Below, one piece after another: positions 1-12,160 of a stretch of DNA of 64,000 nucleotides. The number at the start of each line of letters is the position of its first letter. The stretch's first letter is position 1. Made by a program: the position numbers and the translations under genes. Source of the DNA: Ailanthus altissimus (taxonomy: Eukaryota; Streptophyta; Magnoliopsida; Sapindales; Simaroubaceae); contig CAMPEX010000001.1 of the NCBI GenBank assembly GCA_946807835.1, positions 4,541,001 to 4,605,000 on the forward strand, written 5' to 3'. The notes below the pieces were generated by a model. The model saw only the letters and a program-made list of their open reading frames with translations. It searched no databases and was not told the DNA's origin.

Positions 1-637
1 CTCCATGTCTCTCATTAAGGTAAAGTCTCTACACTCCAACACTCAACAACTCAGCTTTGCATTTTGTGCTTATGCTTTACCTCCTCCACTTTGTGCTTTG
101 CACCTTCACGCACCACATTGTAATTCTGCATTCACAGCCATGAGTCCTCTGGACTATGTGTTCTCTTGTGTTTTTGGCACTAATCAGTTCACACCACACT
201 CTCTGTATGCAGCACACCAACATTATATGCACCTCTGTGCACCTAAGCTCTTCATGCTCCCGCATGCCAATAGCCTTAGCTTAACTACAATGCTCACGCA
301 CTCCTAGCACTTGTGCGCTCCTCACCTCTTCTATTGAGTACAAGCTAGCTTGCTTTGAATATGAACTAATTGCCTCTGTGTAGATTCCATTGATTTTCCT
401 CGTCCTTGCTTGTTTACACTTTATCTATCTATAGCGCTTACGTCACCTTCAGCGGGGGGGGGGGGGCTTCCTTTGCACTCTTGCTTCTACGCTACCATGC
501 CATTGTGTTCAAGAAAAATCTATAAAGGACTTTGTTTAAGTCTTCTATATTAAGCAGCAAAAATCAGTTGACTTGGAATCTTATCTAAGCGGGATTTAAC
601 TTTGTTTTCCTAATAAAATTCAAAATCACTCTCTACA
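1..637 (-). repeat. Probable 3' LTR of a decayed copia element (family H)
   Basis: On the minus strand, the remnant pol at 638-2183 ends in a purine-rich tract (reverse complement of 638-650, reading AAGGTGAAGATTG). A TG that would open an LTR follows at once, at 637. The pattern of RNase H, then polypurine tract, then TG matches the usual copia layout, so the DNA to the left is read as LTR. The outer end is not visible and may lie beyond the window. A 100-codon plus-strand frame at 5-307 has no recognisable domain and is not called as a gene. Assignment is by position and polypurine tract only; no second copy of this LTR is present here to confirm it. Confidence 0.45.
454..466. repeat. 13-base G homopolymer
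   Basis: An uninterrupted run of 13 G in an otherwise AT-rich tract, inside the presumed family-H LTR. It could be a replication-slippage expansion or an assembly or sequencing uncertainty, so its exact length should be treated with caution. Confidence 0.9.
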
Positions 638-2183
638 ATCTTCACCTTGAATTCAACTTCTTAAGATACCGTCCTAAGTTATCCACCATTAAGCTTCCTT
701 TCCACAATCTCCCAACCTAATCAAGTTCAACCATTACTTAAACTTGGTTCTTGTTAACAACTTTTCAAACATATCTTCTAAATTTCTTGAGGATCTTCTC
801 ATTTAGAATAAATATTTTTTACCACTTCTTTTTTCATAAAGTGAACTTTGACATCAATGTGCTTAGTTCTTTTTATGATTCACATGGTTCTTCAAGTGAA
901 TTGTTGATTAATTATCACAAAAGACTACAACAAACCTTTTGCACAAAACCTCACTCAATTGTCAATCTGTTCAACCACAACAGTTCTTTTAAATGCCTCA
1001 ATAATTGATATGTACTGAGCTATAGTTTTAGAAAGTACGACAATTGACCATATCACTAATTATCCAGCTAATAACACAAGGAAAAAAAATTACATAACTT
1101 GTCACCCTTCTCCTTATCACCATCACTAACAAAATCCAAGTCAACATTACCTCTAATGTTTGTTATGCTCTGGTCACCTTTACCATCAAGCTAATGTTAT
1201 CCAAATTATACTTCATAATCCACCTTCCTTCTCTAACAGTGATCTTCTAAATTCCCTAAGAATCGAATTCAACACTGAGCTCATAGGTCAAACATGATCC
1301 TGCTCATTCCACCACATACATCTAACTTTACTTGGTATTCGCGCCATCTCATTTTACTCATCCTCTAAGAAGCTTCTGTAGTAGCCTCTTCTCACTACAA
1401 GCTAATCTTCTGAAACATTGCCTTGGCAACTCAATCAGCCCATACAAGGACTTCTAGCCAAGAAGTTCTTCAACTAAGTCCTATCATCTAAACCTTAATT
1501 TCTTGTATTTCAAAGACTTTAAGTTCTTTGTGTGGCTTGTTGCCATTCTGTTTGGTCCTTGCTTTGCACTATTATTTTATGGCACTAGTTCTTTGGCATG
1601 CATGTCAAAACCTCACAAAAGGATTAATTTGTCTCTTTTCTCTATCCTCTGTTAAGTTGTAATTTCTAAGCTCTAAATAACTATCATTAAGTTTCTAATG
1701 TCTGGCCTTGAGAAACCTTAGCTTGATTTAATAAGTTTCATCTATAGCTTCTAAATCCACCTCAAACTAAACTTTATCTATAGACTTATATAACTAATTT
1801 TGATAATCTCTTACTTAAGCTTTAGATTTAACCATTTCATGCTCATTAAAAGTAACATTCTTGCTCTTAGTGCGTTTCCTTAACTCAAAGCTCTTTACAT
1901 CATCATGATTTTGGGTTTAGACATTTTAACTTCTCTAAGATCCAACTTCCTTTACTTAAGATATGCTTATGTTTTCCATCCATCAATTTTAACATTACTT
2001 AGATCAAGATGCTTACCAACCCAATTCTCTTCTATTTTAATTCTATAGTTTCTTAGGAGTTTTTGTTAACAAGGCATATAATAATAGAAATAGCCTTGTG
2101 CACTAAACTACGAACCACTTAGAGTTGGTACCTAACTAAGTCTCTTTAGGTCAGTGCGTATGAAATCCAAACTAACATCGATT
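638..2183 (-). pseudogene. Decayed Ty1/copia pol (family H): integrase-RT linker, RT end, RNase H
   Basis: Read on the minus strand from right to left, conserved copia blocks appear in order. At 1833-1856 is the linker between integrase and RT (VTFNEHEM, with a lysine/arginine-rich lead-in). At 1412-1453 is the end of the RT core (KSLYGL, then PRQ). Near 970-1060 is the RNase H block that normally reads like AEYxxxxEAxKE; here it is AQYISIIEAF. At 838-870 is the late RNase H motif RTKHIDVKVHF. These blocks are joined only by ignoring many stops and frameshifts, and large parts are missing, including the catalytic YxDD stretch. No gag or protease was recognised. The linker style suggests a Tork-like copia, but lineage is not certain. 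It is an old, dead element cut off on the right by copia A1. Confidence 0.8.
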
Positions 2184-2507
2184 TGTTGGAGATGGTGCTT
2201 ATGTGTCATTCCATTGTTTGTATGAATATTTATTTGATATTTATAAGATGTACATTTCAATAAATCATTAAAATTACTAAATGGTAATTGTATTGTCACT
2301 TTTAAGATATTGTAGATCTAAAGAAGTTTAGATTTGATATAAAATTGTTTAGATCTACACTAAGAGTTAATAATTTTAAGAGTTAAAATCTTGTCAGGAC
2401 TAGGACAAAGACTTGAAAGTTTTTATAGTAATGACATAGTTACAAAGATTTGTAAAGGTGCTAAGAAATGTCATTATGCAATATGTTCTAAAACAAATAA
2501 CATTTCT
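2184..2507 (+). repeat. 5' LTR of copia A1, first part
   Basis: Begins TGTTGGAGATGGTGC and aligns by eye with the starts of the LTRs at 30419 and 62825, including the shared phrases GTCATTCCA, GAATATT and AGATCTAAA. It breaks off at 2507, exactly where gypsy B1 begins, and resumes at 12161 after B1. Confidence 0.85.
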
Positions 2508-5213
2508 TGTAATATCCAATCCCTATTAGTAGTATTGTCACCTAGATTTTGCTATTGAGCAATAAGACACCGTAGGGTTAATCGATTTTAACCCTATTAG
2601 AAATAAATATTTTTATGGTATGTGTAAAAGATATTAGACCTAATTTAATAATTTCACACCTGGTCGGAGCGTCAAATGACCCTAGAATATTTTTTAAAAT
2701 TTTCTCTATTAACATGAAAAAGAAAATTTTAATTTACTACATGAATTTTCATTTAAAGGTTATGCATGGAATAAGCCTTTGTTAAGAAACACAATCCGTA
2801 TGTTAGAGAATGAACCAATTGGAGACAAGTTCATGGATTACCAAGTTGGAGGTTTAGTTAGTTCCTTTAACTATTCTAACTAAATAGTTAGAAAAGAACC
2901 AATTAAATCCTTCCATTATGAACCAATGGCAATTTAAAAATTTTGAGTTAGTTGAGGGGTAAAGTAGACTTTTGGGAGAGCACTATCTAAGAAGGAAGTG
3001 TATAGAATTTTGGCCAAGTTAAAAGCAAAACCTATTTGAGCAAAAATTCGCCCAAGTAAAGAGGGGTGCTGCTACAGTAAAACCCAAAGTGATTTCATAT
3101 TTTTCATACTTGATCAAGCGAAAATAAAGCCAAAACCAAGTTTCTAAGATCAATTGAAGCTTCTATTAGTGAAAATCCAAGGAAAAGAGGTAAGAAAAGC
3201 ATTGTTTTGTAATGATGATGTGTGAATTTTCAAGATTTGCTTCAATTGATGTTCTTGTATGTATTCTTGATTTACATTGAGTTGAATTCAAGTGTAGATC
3301 TTAAAGGAGTCATCAAATTAAAGAAACTAGTAAGGTAAGAATTAGGGTTTTTGGTGACTTTAATATAGAACCTTCAATTGGTTGTAATTAGGGCATTAGA
3401 ATGAAATTGGATTGATTTTGATGCTATTGAAATAAGAAATTGAGAAAGAAAATGTGTTGGGTGAGTAGGGTAAAATTCGGCCACTAAGGGAATTATAGAG
3501 CTTGAGTTGTGTTTTGGTTGAATTATTTTGTATAAATGGTGCCTTATGTAAATTGAATGTATATGGTGGATGAAAAATTAAAAATAAAGAAAATGGGACA
3601 TAATTGTCCCTTTTAGTAAGGTGAAGGGCAATTATATACAATCAAAGTTATAGGGTGTTAAGCAATTTTCTTAGCGTCGGATGGTAAATTAGATTAGATT
3701 GCATGACTCTGTAAATGAAAATCGAAAAGTAGTATCCACCGGGCTTTATAAGCCAATTAGGGCGCTTGTTAGTTAAATGAGATTTTAGTATTTGTAAAGG
3801 GTCTAAATGTCATTTATGGTGTATAGGTGAAGAAAATTGAGACCGGTAACGGAAGCAAAAATCCAGACCGAAATTGAGCTCGAAGCGGTTGTGAGTGAAA
3901 ATCTGTCATTGTTTATCTTTCGTTTATTATGTTTCTGCATATTCAAATTGTATGTTTTACATGCTTTTAATGCATAAACATGATTTACGATTTTGATATA
4001 TATCCATAGATATGCATTTACATGTTCGGTTTAAGAAACAATTTTAAAACTACTGTATTAGTTTCAAAGGCCATTGGTACCATCAGAATATAGTGGTGGT
4101 GATGGTTTAAGACCCGACTGGTATATCCCGTACACATGGGCAAGTATTTGAGGACGTGTAACTAACTCTGAGAAGTCGGGTTGTCGAGTCATGTGAGTTA
4201 CTCTATGTGTACGGGGTATTGTCTCGTTATATATAGGCCATGTAGGATTCTGCTACATAGCCAATGAGATATCTTGAGATGTCATAGTGAGTGTTGTTAG
4301 TTGAGACGCCCCATGACCTACTCACGTGTGCGGTGCTAGTTAAGTCGTTGCATGAGTATAGAGCTTTAGGGTTACCATTGGTACAGTTTAGAAAATCAAT
4401 GGCCGAGCTAGTTATTATGTCTTACAGATTTTGGATATTTTTTTTCGAAGATGTAAATAAAATCGCTCGGCAAGATTTCATCGACATATGATGTTAGAAA
4501 CTATTTTACAACTTTATACAAGTTTTAGAATCATGATTTATGTATGTCGTTTAGAATTTAATATATATGCAGAATTTTATTTTATTTGAAATCTTAAATG
4601 CACTCACTGAGCTCCTTTATCTCACTCGTTTTGTGTTTTATGTTTTCTATCCCCCTCAGGTGCAAGTCTCGGTGCGCAAGTCGCTAATTCTTCTACTACT
4701 GATTAGTGGCCCAGTGAAAATCTGTAAATGTAAATGTGTTAAGAAGCACTCTTTTTGCTTTCTGCATAGTAGTTATATGCTTGTGTATTGTACATATATT
4801 TTGAACAAATGGGAAGAGATTTTGATATTATGATGATCGTTTCACATTTTATTAACATGCCAGTTTTATGATAAAAAATAAAATTATTGAGTTGAGATGG
4901 ATTTGGTTTTGAAAAGAACTGGAGGTTTTATTTTGAGATATTGAGAAGCTGCATTAAAATAGAAGTGTAACTTTATTTGCAGGTTTGTATTGGATTTTCA
5001 GAAAAATAAGGAAAACTCTGCCATTTGTTTTTTAAATTTAATAAGTTATTTTCACGTATATTTCAAGATTTTCTCAGTAATAGTAAGAATTAAAAAGGGG
5101 TTCGCCTCGCAGAATATCTCAAATTACAAAATTAAATTCTAAGGAACTTCTGTCGAGGTGCCCGGTAAGGCTGCTAGGATCTACAGTAGAGGATCTCAAG
5201 GCGAATCCTATCA
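2508..5213 (+). repeat. 5' LTR of gypsy B1 (family B, 2706 bp)
   Basis: Starts TGTAATATCC and ends CCTATCA, followed by the primer-binding site. The same LTR occurs at 9811-12160, 19003-21775 (minus), 37687-40430 and 52908-53865 (minus, partial). Compared with the 3' partner it lacks roughly 60 bases near 4420, and it keeps a block near 3500-3570 that the 3' LTR has lost. The promoter position that reads TATATATAA in the two solo LTRs is CTATCTAAG here (about 2983-2991), so the TATA element looks damaged. Confidence 0.9.
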
Positions 5214-5216
5214 GAG

Positions 5217-5228
5217 TGGTATCAGAGC
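5217..5228 (+). other. Primer-binding site of gypsy B1 (initiator-Met tRNA type)
   Basis: TGGTATCAGAGC lies three bases after the 5' LTR end. It is the usual plant retrotransposon primer site complementary to the 3' end of initiator methionine tRNA and primes minus-strand DNA synthesis. Confidence 0.9.
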
Positions 5229-5399
5229 TCGATTTTTGAAGCTTTTAGTTAAAAAATTTAATTTTAGAATGAGATTCATGAAATTACAGGCATATTTTTT
5301 TGAGTTTATTAAATTAAATTCTATACATTTGATAATCATTTGCATCACTAAATTCACAGAAAATATGCATTGTCGTAGGGCCCACGTATTAGGAGAGTA

Positions 5400-6440
5400 G
5401 TTGCGGAGGCTCTTGCATCTGATGAGGAGTAGGGGAATGAGTCAATAAATGTTCATATGCCTTAGACCTCTCCTGAGTTATCTCAGCCTGCCAAGACAGA
5501 GGGTGGAAACATAAATTTAGCTCAGATGACCCAGATACTAACAGCAGCAATCCAGCAGTTGAGAGAGATAAGACTGTCCATTAAGCGCACCAAGAAATTA
5601 GGCTCTAAGCAGTATGATGGTACAGGAGACCCTGAGAGAACCCTGTCCTGGTTAGAGGACAATGAAGAACTTTTCCAGGTTATGGGATGTACTGAAGAAT
5701 AGATGGTTGTATACTCCGCATTTCTGTTGAAGGAAAGGGCGAAAGACTAGTGGAAGGCCTTGCAAATAGGGATTGCTGATGAAATGTATTGGGCACTTTT
5801 CAAAGGGGAATTTCTGAACAAGTTCAACCCCAAAAGGTATAAAGATGCAAAGATAAAAGAGTTTTTCAAACTAGAATAAAGTTCTCTCTTGGTGGCAGAG
5901 TATGAGAAGAAGTTTTCAGAGCTCCTCCGTGCCGTTCCCTTTATAGCTGATAATGAAGAGCAAAAGGCTAATTGGTTTGCAGTGGGTCTCAATCCTCAAA
6001 TCATGGCTTATGTAGTATCGACAGCCCACACTAAGTATGGAGCATTGGTGGAAGCTGTAACTCGAGTTGAAAGAAGCATGGCAACCATTCCTAAACCAAA
6101 ACAGCTGGGCCAGAAAAAGAGCTGGACAAGCTGTTCTTGGAGAGGACCTAGTAAATTCGCAAGAACGGAGGAGAGATCAACATGGTCCAGCAGTCGAAAA
6201 CTAAGCCAAGGAGCTCAATCTAGTCAAGCTTCCGTTAGGTAACAATCGGCCGAATCCCAAAGCATTAAAAAGAGTTAAAAGAATTTTTCGATGCCTAATA
6301 AATGTGGCAAGGCCCATCCAGGGCATTGTAAGAAGGGGACTACTAGTTGTTATAAGTGTGGTCAAAAGGGCCACTACATGAGAGATTGCTCGAATGATAG
6401 AGCTAGTAGTAAGCCAGAAGATAAACCACCAGCTCCGGGA
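5400..6440 (+). pseudogene. Gag of gypsy B1, broken
   Basis: Capsid/nucleocapsid remnant. The plus strand shows the chromovirus gag core in pieces: a block around 5600-5690 (YDGTGDPER, then SWLEDNEELF), a middle block around 5790-5880 (EFLNKFNPK), and an open stretch 5889-6242 with YEKKFSELL and EEQKAN motifs. A CCHC zinc knuckle lies at 6348-6389 (CYKCGQKGHYMRDC, all four ligands present) for binding element RNA. In-frame stops near 5700, 5750 and 5877, and a frameshift before the zinc knuckle, break it. The start codon is not certain because the first codons are disrupted. Protease follows directly, as expected for a single gag-pol polyprotein. Confidence 0.85.
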
Positions 6441-6539
6441 TAAACCAGTGGTGGCCGAGGATAAATTCAAGGTAGTTCCTAATTCAGAAGGCCAAGCGGC
6501 TCAGGCCAACATAATAGGGGAGCTGATCAAGGAGGATCA

Positions 6540-6957
6540 TCCGGAGGCAGCAAGATAGACGTCATACTCAGGCTAGGGTATCTGTAGTAACCCAACAAGA
6601 GGCGGATGCAGTCCCAAAAGTTGTGATAGATACAATGTCAAATTTTGATCGAGATTCTTATATACTAATAGATCCTGGAGTGACTCATTCTTTTATTTCT
6701 ATGGGGTTTGCTGCAAATGTTACTATAGAGGCACAATTATTAGATTGTAGCGTGGTGGTGTCTCTCCCTAATAGAGACTCTATTGTAGCAGAAAAGGTAT
6801 GTAGGGGCAATAAAATTTGTATAGGGGGTCAAGAATTTTTGGCAGACTTGATTTTACTGGCCATCAGTGAATTTGATGTGATTTTGGGGATGGATTGGTT
6901 ATCTCAATATCGGGCCACGGTAAACTACTTCCGAAAAGAAGTTAAATTGCTTAGTTA
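6540..6957 (+). pseudogene. Aspartic protease of gypsy B1
   Basis: Retropepsin domain that would cleave the gag-pol polyprotein. Within the open stretch 6623-6958, the catalytic triad region reads LIDPGVTHSF, where retrotransposon proteases normally have D-S/T-G; the middle residue is proline (DPG at 6671-6679). Later blocks match the family, including ILGMDWL near the end. The unusual Pro next to the catalytic Asp would probably impair activity. The stretch ends in a stop at 6956-6958, before the RT. Confidence 0.8.
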
Positions 6958-7199
6958 AAGGGAATTGAAGTCATTTTCTGTGGAACACGAAAACTACTAT
7001 CTACTAGTATAGTGTATGTGATGAGTGTAAGGAAGATGCTTCGAAAGTTATGTCAGGGATATCTAGTTTATGTTATGAAAGTAAAGGATGGTGGAATGAA
7101 ATTGAAGGATATTCCGATGGTTTAAGAATTTTTGGATGTGTTCCTAGATAATCTTCTTGGATTACCTCCAAATAGGGAAGTAGAGTTTTAAATTAAATT

Positions 7200-8690
7200 A
7201 GACCCGGAATAAACCAATTTCTAAAACCCCCTATAGAATGTCTCCTTCAGAATTGAAAGAATTAAAGGTTTAGACTGAAGAGTTAATGAATAAAGGTTTC
7301 ATTAAGCCGAGTACATCACCTTAGGGGGCACCGGTCTTATTTGTAAAGAATAAAGATGGGAGTATGAAATTGTGCATTGATTACAAGGAATTGAATAAAG
7401 TAACAGTACATAATCAATACCCATTTCTGAGAATTGATGATCTGTTTGACTGCTACAGGGGGCTAGAGTATTTTCTAAGATAGATTTGAGGTCAGGCTAT
7501 CATCAATTGAAAAATCGAGGGGAAGATGATCCCAAGACGACCTTTAAGACTCCATACGGGCACTATAAATTTTTGGTCATGCCTTTTTGGCTGACTAATG
7601 CCCCAGCCATTTTTATGAATCTTATGAACAAAAATTTTGGGCCTTATTTAGATCAGTTTATGGTAATATTTATTGATGATATACTAGTTTATTCAAGCAG
7701 TGAGAAAAAGCATGCAAAACATCTGAGGGTTATTTTGCAAACCTTAAAGGAGCATCGACTGTACGTCAAACTTAGTAAATGTCAGTTTTGGCTAGATAGA
7801 ATTGCATTTTTTGGACATGTAATCTCTATAGAAGAGGTAACAGCAGATCTCCAAAAGATTGAAGCCATAATGAATTGGAGACAGCTCACGAATGTGATGA
7901 AGGTCTGTAGTTTCTTGGGTTTGGCTGAGTATTATAGGAAGTTTATAGATGGATTTTCAAAGATAGCCACTCTTCTGACTAAACTAACCCAGAAAGAAGA
8001 GGAGTTTGTATGGGCGGAAGCGTGCCAGCAGAATTTGGAAGAGCTAAAGCCAAGGTTGACTTCGGCCCCGGTGCTTACATTGCCGTCAGGGAATGATGGA
8101 TTTACCATATATTGTGATGGTTCCAAGCAGGGTCTAGGTTGTGTGTTGATGCATAAAGAGAAAGTAATAGCTTATGTTTCCAAACAATTAAAGAAGCATG
8201 AACAGAATTATCTTACACATGACCTAAAACTAACTGTAGTAGTTTTTGCTCTAAGAATTTGGAGGCATTATTTGTATGAGGTTCCTTGTAAGATCTTTAT
8301 GGACCATAAGATTCTGCAGCACTTGTTCACCCAGAAAGAACTGAATATGAGGCAAAGAAGATGGCTAGAGCTTATTAAGGATTATGAGTGCACCCTGGAG
8401 TACCATCCGAGAAAAGCTAGTGTGGTAGCAGATGCTCTCAGTGGGAAGCCTGTCGATTTAATAGCTCAATTGAAGGTCGCATATGTATCAATGCTAATAG
8501 AATTGAGGTCTTTGGGTGTAAAACTAGAATTGTCAGGTTCGGGAGCATTATTAGCCATATTTCAGGTCCGTCCGATACTGGTCAATCAGATCAGAGGACT
8601 ACAGACTCAAGATCCACAAGTAGTGAAATTGAAGGGTGAAATTGAGTCTGGGCAGCAGAAATATCTTTCAGTACCGAGGATGGTGTAGTA
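7200..8690 (+). pseudogene. Reverse transcriptase and RNase H of gypsy B1
   Basis: The RT begins near 7210 with a PYRMSPSEL block interrupted by stops at about 7270 and 7321, then CIDYKELNK near 7375. A clean 400-codon open frame runs 7486-8688. It contains [23 protein letters not shown] and the polymerase active site FIDD at 7669-7680 (residues 62-65 of the open frame). RNase H follows, with the first catalytic block YCDGSKQG at about 8110 (usually D-A-S; here D-G-S) and the late block VADALS near 8430. The ATG at 7486 is only the first Met after a frameshift, not a true start. In an intact element this domain is internal to one polyprotein. It is the longest coding fragment in the window. 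Confidence 0.9.
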
Positions 8691-9810
8691 ATCTTGGGTC
8701 AGAGATTATATGTACTGGATGTAAATGAGTTAAGAAGAGAGATTATGGAAGAAGCTCATTCTTTTACATATGCTATGCATCTGAGGAGCACAAAGATGTA
8801 CCGTACCTTAAAAGAGCACTACTGGTGGAAAGGCATGAAGAAAGATATAGCCAAATTTGTCTCAAGATGCCTAACTTGCTAGCAAGTAAAGGCTGAGCAT
8901 CAGAAACCTGCAAGTCTCTTACAACCCCTTTCGATTCCCTGAGTAGAAATGAAAGAGAATAACGATGGATTTCGTGGTAGACTTCTGCGTAACCAAAGAG
9001 GCAATGATGCAATATGCGTAATTGTTGATAGACTGACGAAATCTGCCCATTTTCTACCCATTAGAAGCAATTATTCCTTAGATAAATTGGCTCAATCGTA
9101 CGTAGATGATTTGGTACGACTCTATGGTGTTCCAGTATCCATTGTGTCAGATAGGGATCTACGGTTCACTTTTCGATTTCGGCCCAGCTTATAGAAAGCT
9201 TTAGGCACTAAATTGAATTTCAGCACAGCCTTTCATCCATAGACGGATGGCCAGTCTGAGCGGATAATTCAGATACTCGAGGATATGCTTAGAGTGTATG
9301 TTATAGAGTTTAAGGGGAGTTGGGATACTCATCTACAACAATAGCTACCAGACTAGCATTAGGATGGTACCATATGAAGCATTGTATGGAAGGAAGTGTA
9401 GAACTCCAGTTTGTTGGGATGAGATAGGTGAAAAGAAGCTGGTCAGCCCAATAATTATCCTGATTACTTTAGAAAAGATTTAAGTTATTATGTAGACGTT
9501 GAAAATACCTAACAATAGACAGAAGAGTTATGCAGATAATAAGAGAAGCGATCTGGAGTTTTAGATTAGTGATAAGGGCTTTTGAAGATATCGCCATAGA
9601 AGAGGGTACTAAAATACAGAAAGTAAGAAAAACTGAGTCCCCGATACATTAGCCCGTACGGGATAGTTGAAAGAGTTGGGGAGGTGGCCTATCATTTACG
9701 ATTACCAGAAAGATCTGACTAGAATTCATGACCTGTTTCACGTTACCATGCTTTGCAAGTACTTAGCAGATCCTACGCGCATCCTAAGGGAATAGTCAGT
9801 AGAATTAAAT
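8691..9810 (+). pseudogene. Integrase of gypsy B1, truncated at its C-terminus
   Basis: The N-terminal HHCC zinc domain is visible near 8757-8881 (YWWKGMKKDIA, then CLTC before a stop). The catalytic core follows at 8949-9194 (VDRLTKSAHFLPIR, VSIVSDRD) and continues after a stop into the DGQSERxIQ block near 9245. The late blocks near 9650-9760 include GIVERVGEVAY and HDLFHVTML. Many stops and frameshifts break it. It ends at 9811, where it is fused to the interior of the 3' LTR. About 270 bases that encode the integrase tail in relative B2, the spacer and the polypurine tract are missing. Confidence 0.85.
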
Positions 9811-12160
9811 GAGAATAGACCAATTGGAGACAAGTTCATAGATTGCCAAGTTGGAGGTTTAGTTAGTTCCTTTGACTATTCTAACTAAATAGTTAGAAAT
9901 GAACCAATTAAATCCTTCCATTATGAACCAATGGCAATTTAAAAATTTTGAGTTAGTTGAGGGGTAAAGTAGACTTTTAGGAGAGCACTATCTAAGGAGG
10001 AAGTGTGTAGAATTTTGGCCAAGTTAAAAGCAAAACCTATTTGAGCAAAAATTCGCCCAAGTAAAGAGGGGTGCTGCTACAGTAAAACCCAAAGTGATTT
10101 CATATTTTTCATACTTGATCAAGTGAAAATAAAGCTAAAACCAAGTTTTTAAGATCAATTGAAGCTTTTATTAGTGAAAATCTAAGGAAAAGAGGTAAGA
10201 AAAGCATTGTTTTGTAATGATGATGTGTGAATTTTCAAGATTTACTCCAATTGATGTTCTTGTATGTATTCTTGATTTAGATTGAGTTGAATTCAATTGT
10301 AGAGCTTAAAGGAGTCGTCAAATTAAAGAAACTAGTAAGGTAAGAATTAGGGTTTTGGGTGACTTTGATCTTGAACCTTGAATTGGTTGTGATTAGGGCA
10401 TTAGAATGAAATTGGCTTGATTTTGATGCTTTTGGAGCAAGAAATTGAGAAGAAAAAAAATGTGTTGGGTGAGTAGGGTACATTTTGGCCACTTAGGGGA
10501 TTATAGGGCTTGAGTTATGTTTTGAAAAATCAAAAATGAAGAAAATGGGACATAATTGTCCATTTTGGTAAGGTGAAGAGCAATTTTGTCCAACCAAAGT
10601 TATAAGGTGTTAAACCATTTTCTCAGAATCAGATGGTGAATTAGATAAGATTGAATGACTCCGTAAATGAAAATAAGAAATTAGTATCCATCTCGGCTTT
10701 GTAAGCCGATTATGGAACTTATTAGTTAAATGAGATTTTAGTATTGTAAAGATTCTAAATGTTATTTATGGCGTGCAGGTGAAGAAAATTGAGCTCTGAT
10801 GAGTTGTGAGTGAAAATCTGTCATTGTTTATCTTTCATTTATTATGTTTCTGCATATTCAAATTGTATGTTTTATATGCTTCTAATGCATAAACATGATT
10901 TATGATTTTGATATATATCTATAGATATGCATTTACATGTTCGGTTTAAGAAATAATTTTAAAACTACTACATTAGTTTCAAAGGCCATAGGTACCCTCA
11001 GATTATAGTGGTAGTGATGGTTTAAGACCTGACCAGTATATCCCGTACACATGGGCAAGTATTGGAGGATGTGTTACTAACTCTGGAAATTCGGGTTATC
11101 GAGTCCTGTGAGTCTCTTTATGTGTATGGGGTATTTTTTCGCTATATGTAGGCGATGTAGAATTCCACTGCATAGCCAGTAAGATGTCTTGAGATGTCAT
11201 AGTGGGTGTTGTTAGTTGAGACGCCTCGTGACTTACTCATGTATACAGTGCTAGTTGAGTCGCTACATGAGTATAGAGCTTTAAGGTTATCATTGGTACA
11301 AATTAGAAAGAAAATGGCCGAGCGAGGGTTTAATAGTTTTTGATCTACCGATTGTATATTATGCATTTATATATACATGTAGTTATTATGTCTTACAGAT
11401 TTTCGATATTGTTTTTCGAAGATATAAATAAAACTGCTCGATAAGATTTCATCGATATATGATGTTAGAAACCATTTTACAGCTTTATACAAGTTTTAGA
11501 AACATGATTTATGCATATTGTTTAGAATTTAATATTTATGCAGAATTTTAATTAATTTGAAATTTTAAATGCACTCACTGAGCTCTTTTAGCTCTCTCGT
11601 TTTGTATTTTATATTTTCTATCCCCCTCTAAGTGTAGGCCTCAGTGTTCAAGTTACTGATTCTCCTATTACTAATTAGTGGCCCAGTCGGACGATCATTT
11701 TGTAAATATAAATGTATTAAGTAGCACTTTGTATTGTACATGTGTTTTGAATAAACAAGAAGAGATTTCGATATTATGATGATCGTTTCACGTTTTATTA
11801 GTGTACAAATTTTATGATAAAAAATAAAATTGTTGAGTTGAGATGGATTTGGTTTTGAAAAGGATCGGAGGTCTTATTTGGAGATATTAAGAAGCTGCAT
11901 TGAAATAGAAATGTAATTTTATTTGTAGGTTTTGTATTGGATTTTCAGAAAAATAGGGGAAACTCTGCCCCTTTGTTTTAAAATTTAATAAATTATTTTC
12001 ACGTATATTCTAGGATTTTCTCAGTAATAGCAAGAATTAGAAAGGGGTTTGCCTCGCGAAATTTCTCAACTTATACAGTTAAATTCTAAGGAACTTCCGT
12101 CGGAGTGCCCAGCAAGGCCGCTAGGATCTACAGTATAGGGTTTCGGAGCGGGTCCTATCA
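9811..12160 (+). repeat. 3' LTR of gypsy B1, 5'-truncated
   Basis: Aligns with the 5' LTR from about position 2806 onward, so its first roughly 300 bases are absent. The junction with pol carries GAGAAT (9811-9816), also found at the corresponding point of both parents. It ends CCTATCA at 12160. Relative to the 5' LTR it has lost about 60 bases near 10520 and retains about 60 bases near 11320-11380 that the 5' LTR lacks. Confidence 0.9.

Larger units (their letters stand above)
2508..12160 (+). mobile_element. Gypsy chromovirus element B1 (Tekay/Del-like)
   Basis: A Ty3/gypsy retrotransposon on the plus strand inserted into the 5' LTR of copia A1. It has a 2.7-kb 5' LTR, a tRNA-iMet-type primer site, gag with zinc knuckle, protease, RT, RNase H and integrase, and a 5'-truncated 3' LTR. 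The outer ends are TG (2508) and CA (12160), flanked by TTTCT (2503-2507) and TTTAT (12161-12165), an imperfect 5-bp target duplication. Domain order PR-RT-RH-INT identifies gypsy. The long LTR, and the conserved integrase tail seen in relative B2 (VLW and EEAT motifs), point to the chromovirus Tekay/Del lineage. The longest open stretch (400 codons, 7486-8688) shows it is younger than the copia elements, but stops in gag, protease, RT and integrase make it defective. Confidence 0.9.

Noticed and set aside
5..307. 100-codon open frame at the left edge
   Set aside because: Low-complexity, Cys/His/Leu-rich translation without any recognisable domain, inside a probable copia LTR, with an overlapping frame on the other strand.
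5217..5228. tRNA gene at the primer-binding sites (also 56466-56476)
   Set aside because: Only the 11-12 bases complementary to a tRNA 3' end are present, at the correct place after an LTR. No cloverleaf surrounds them.
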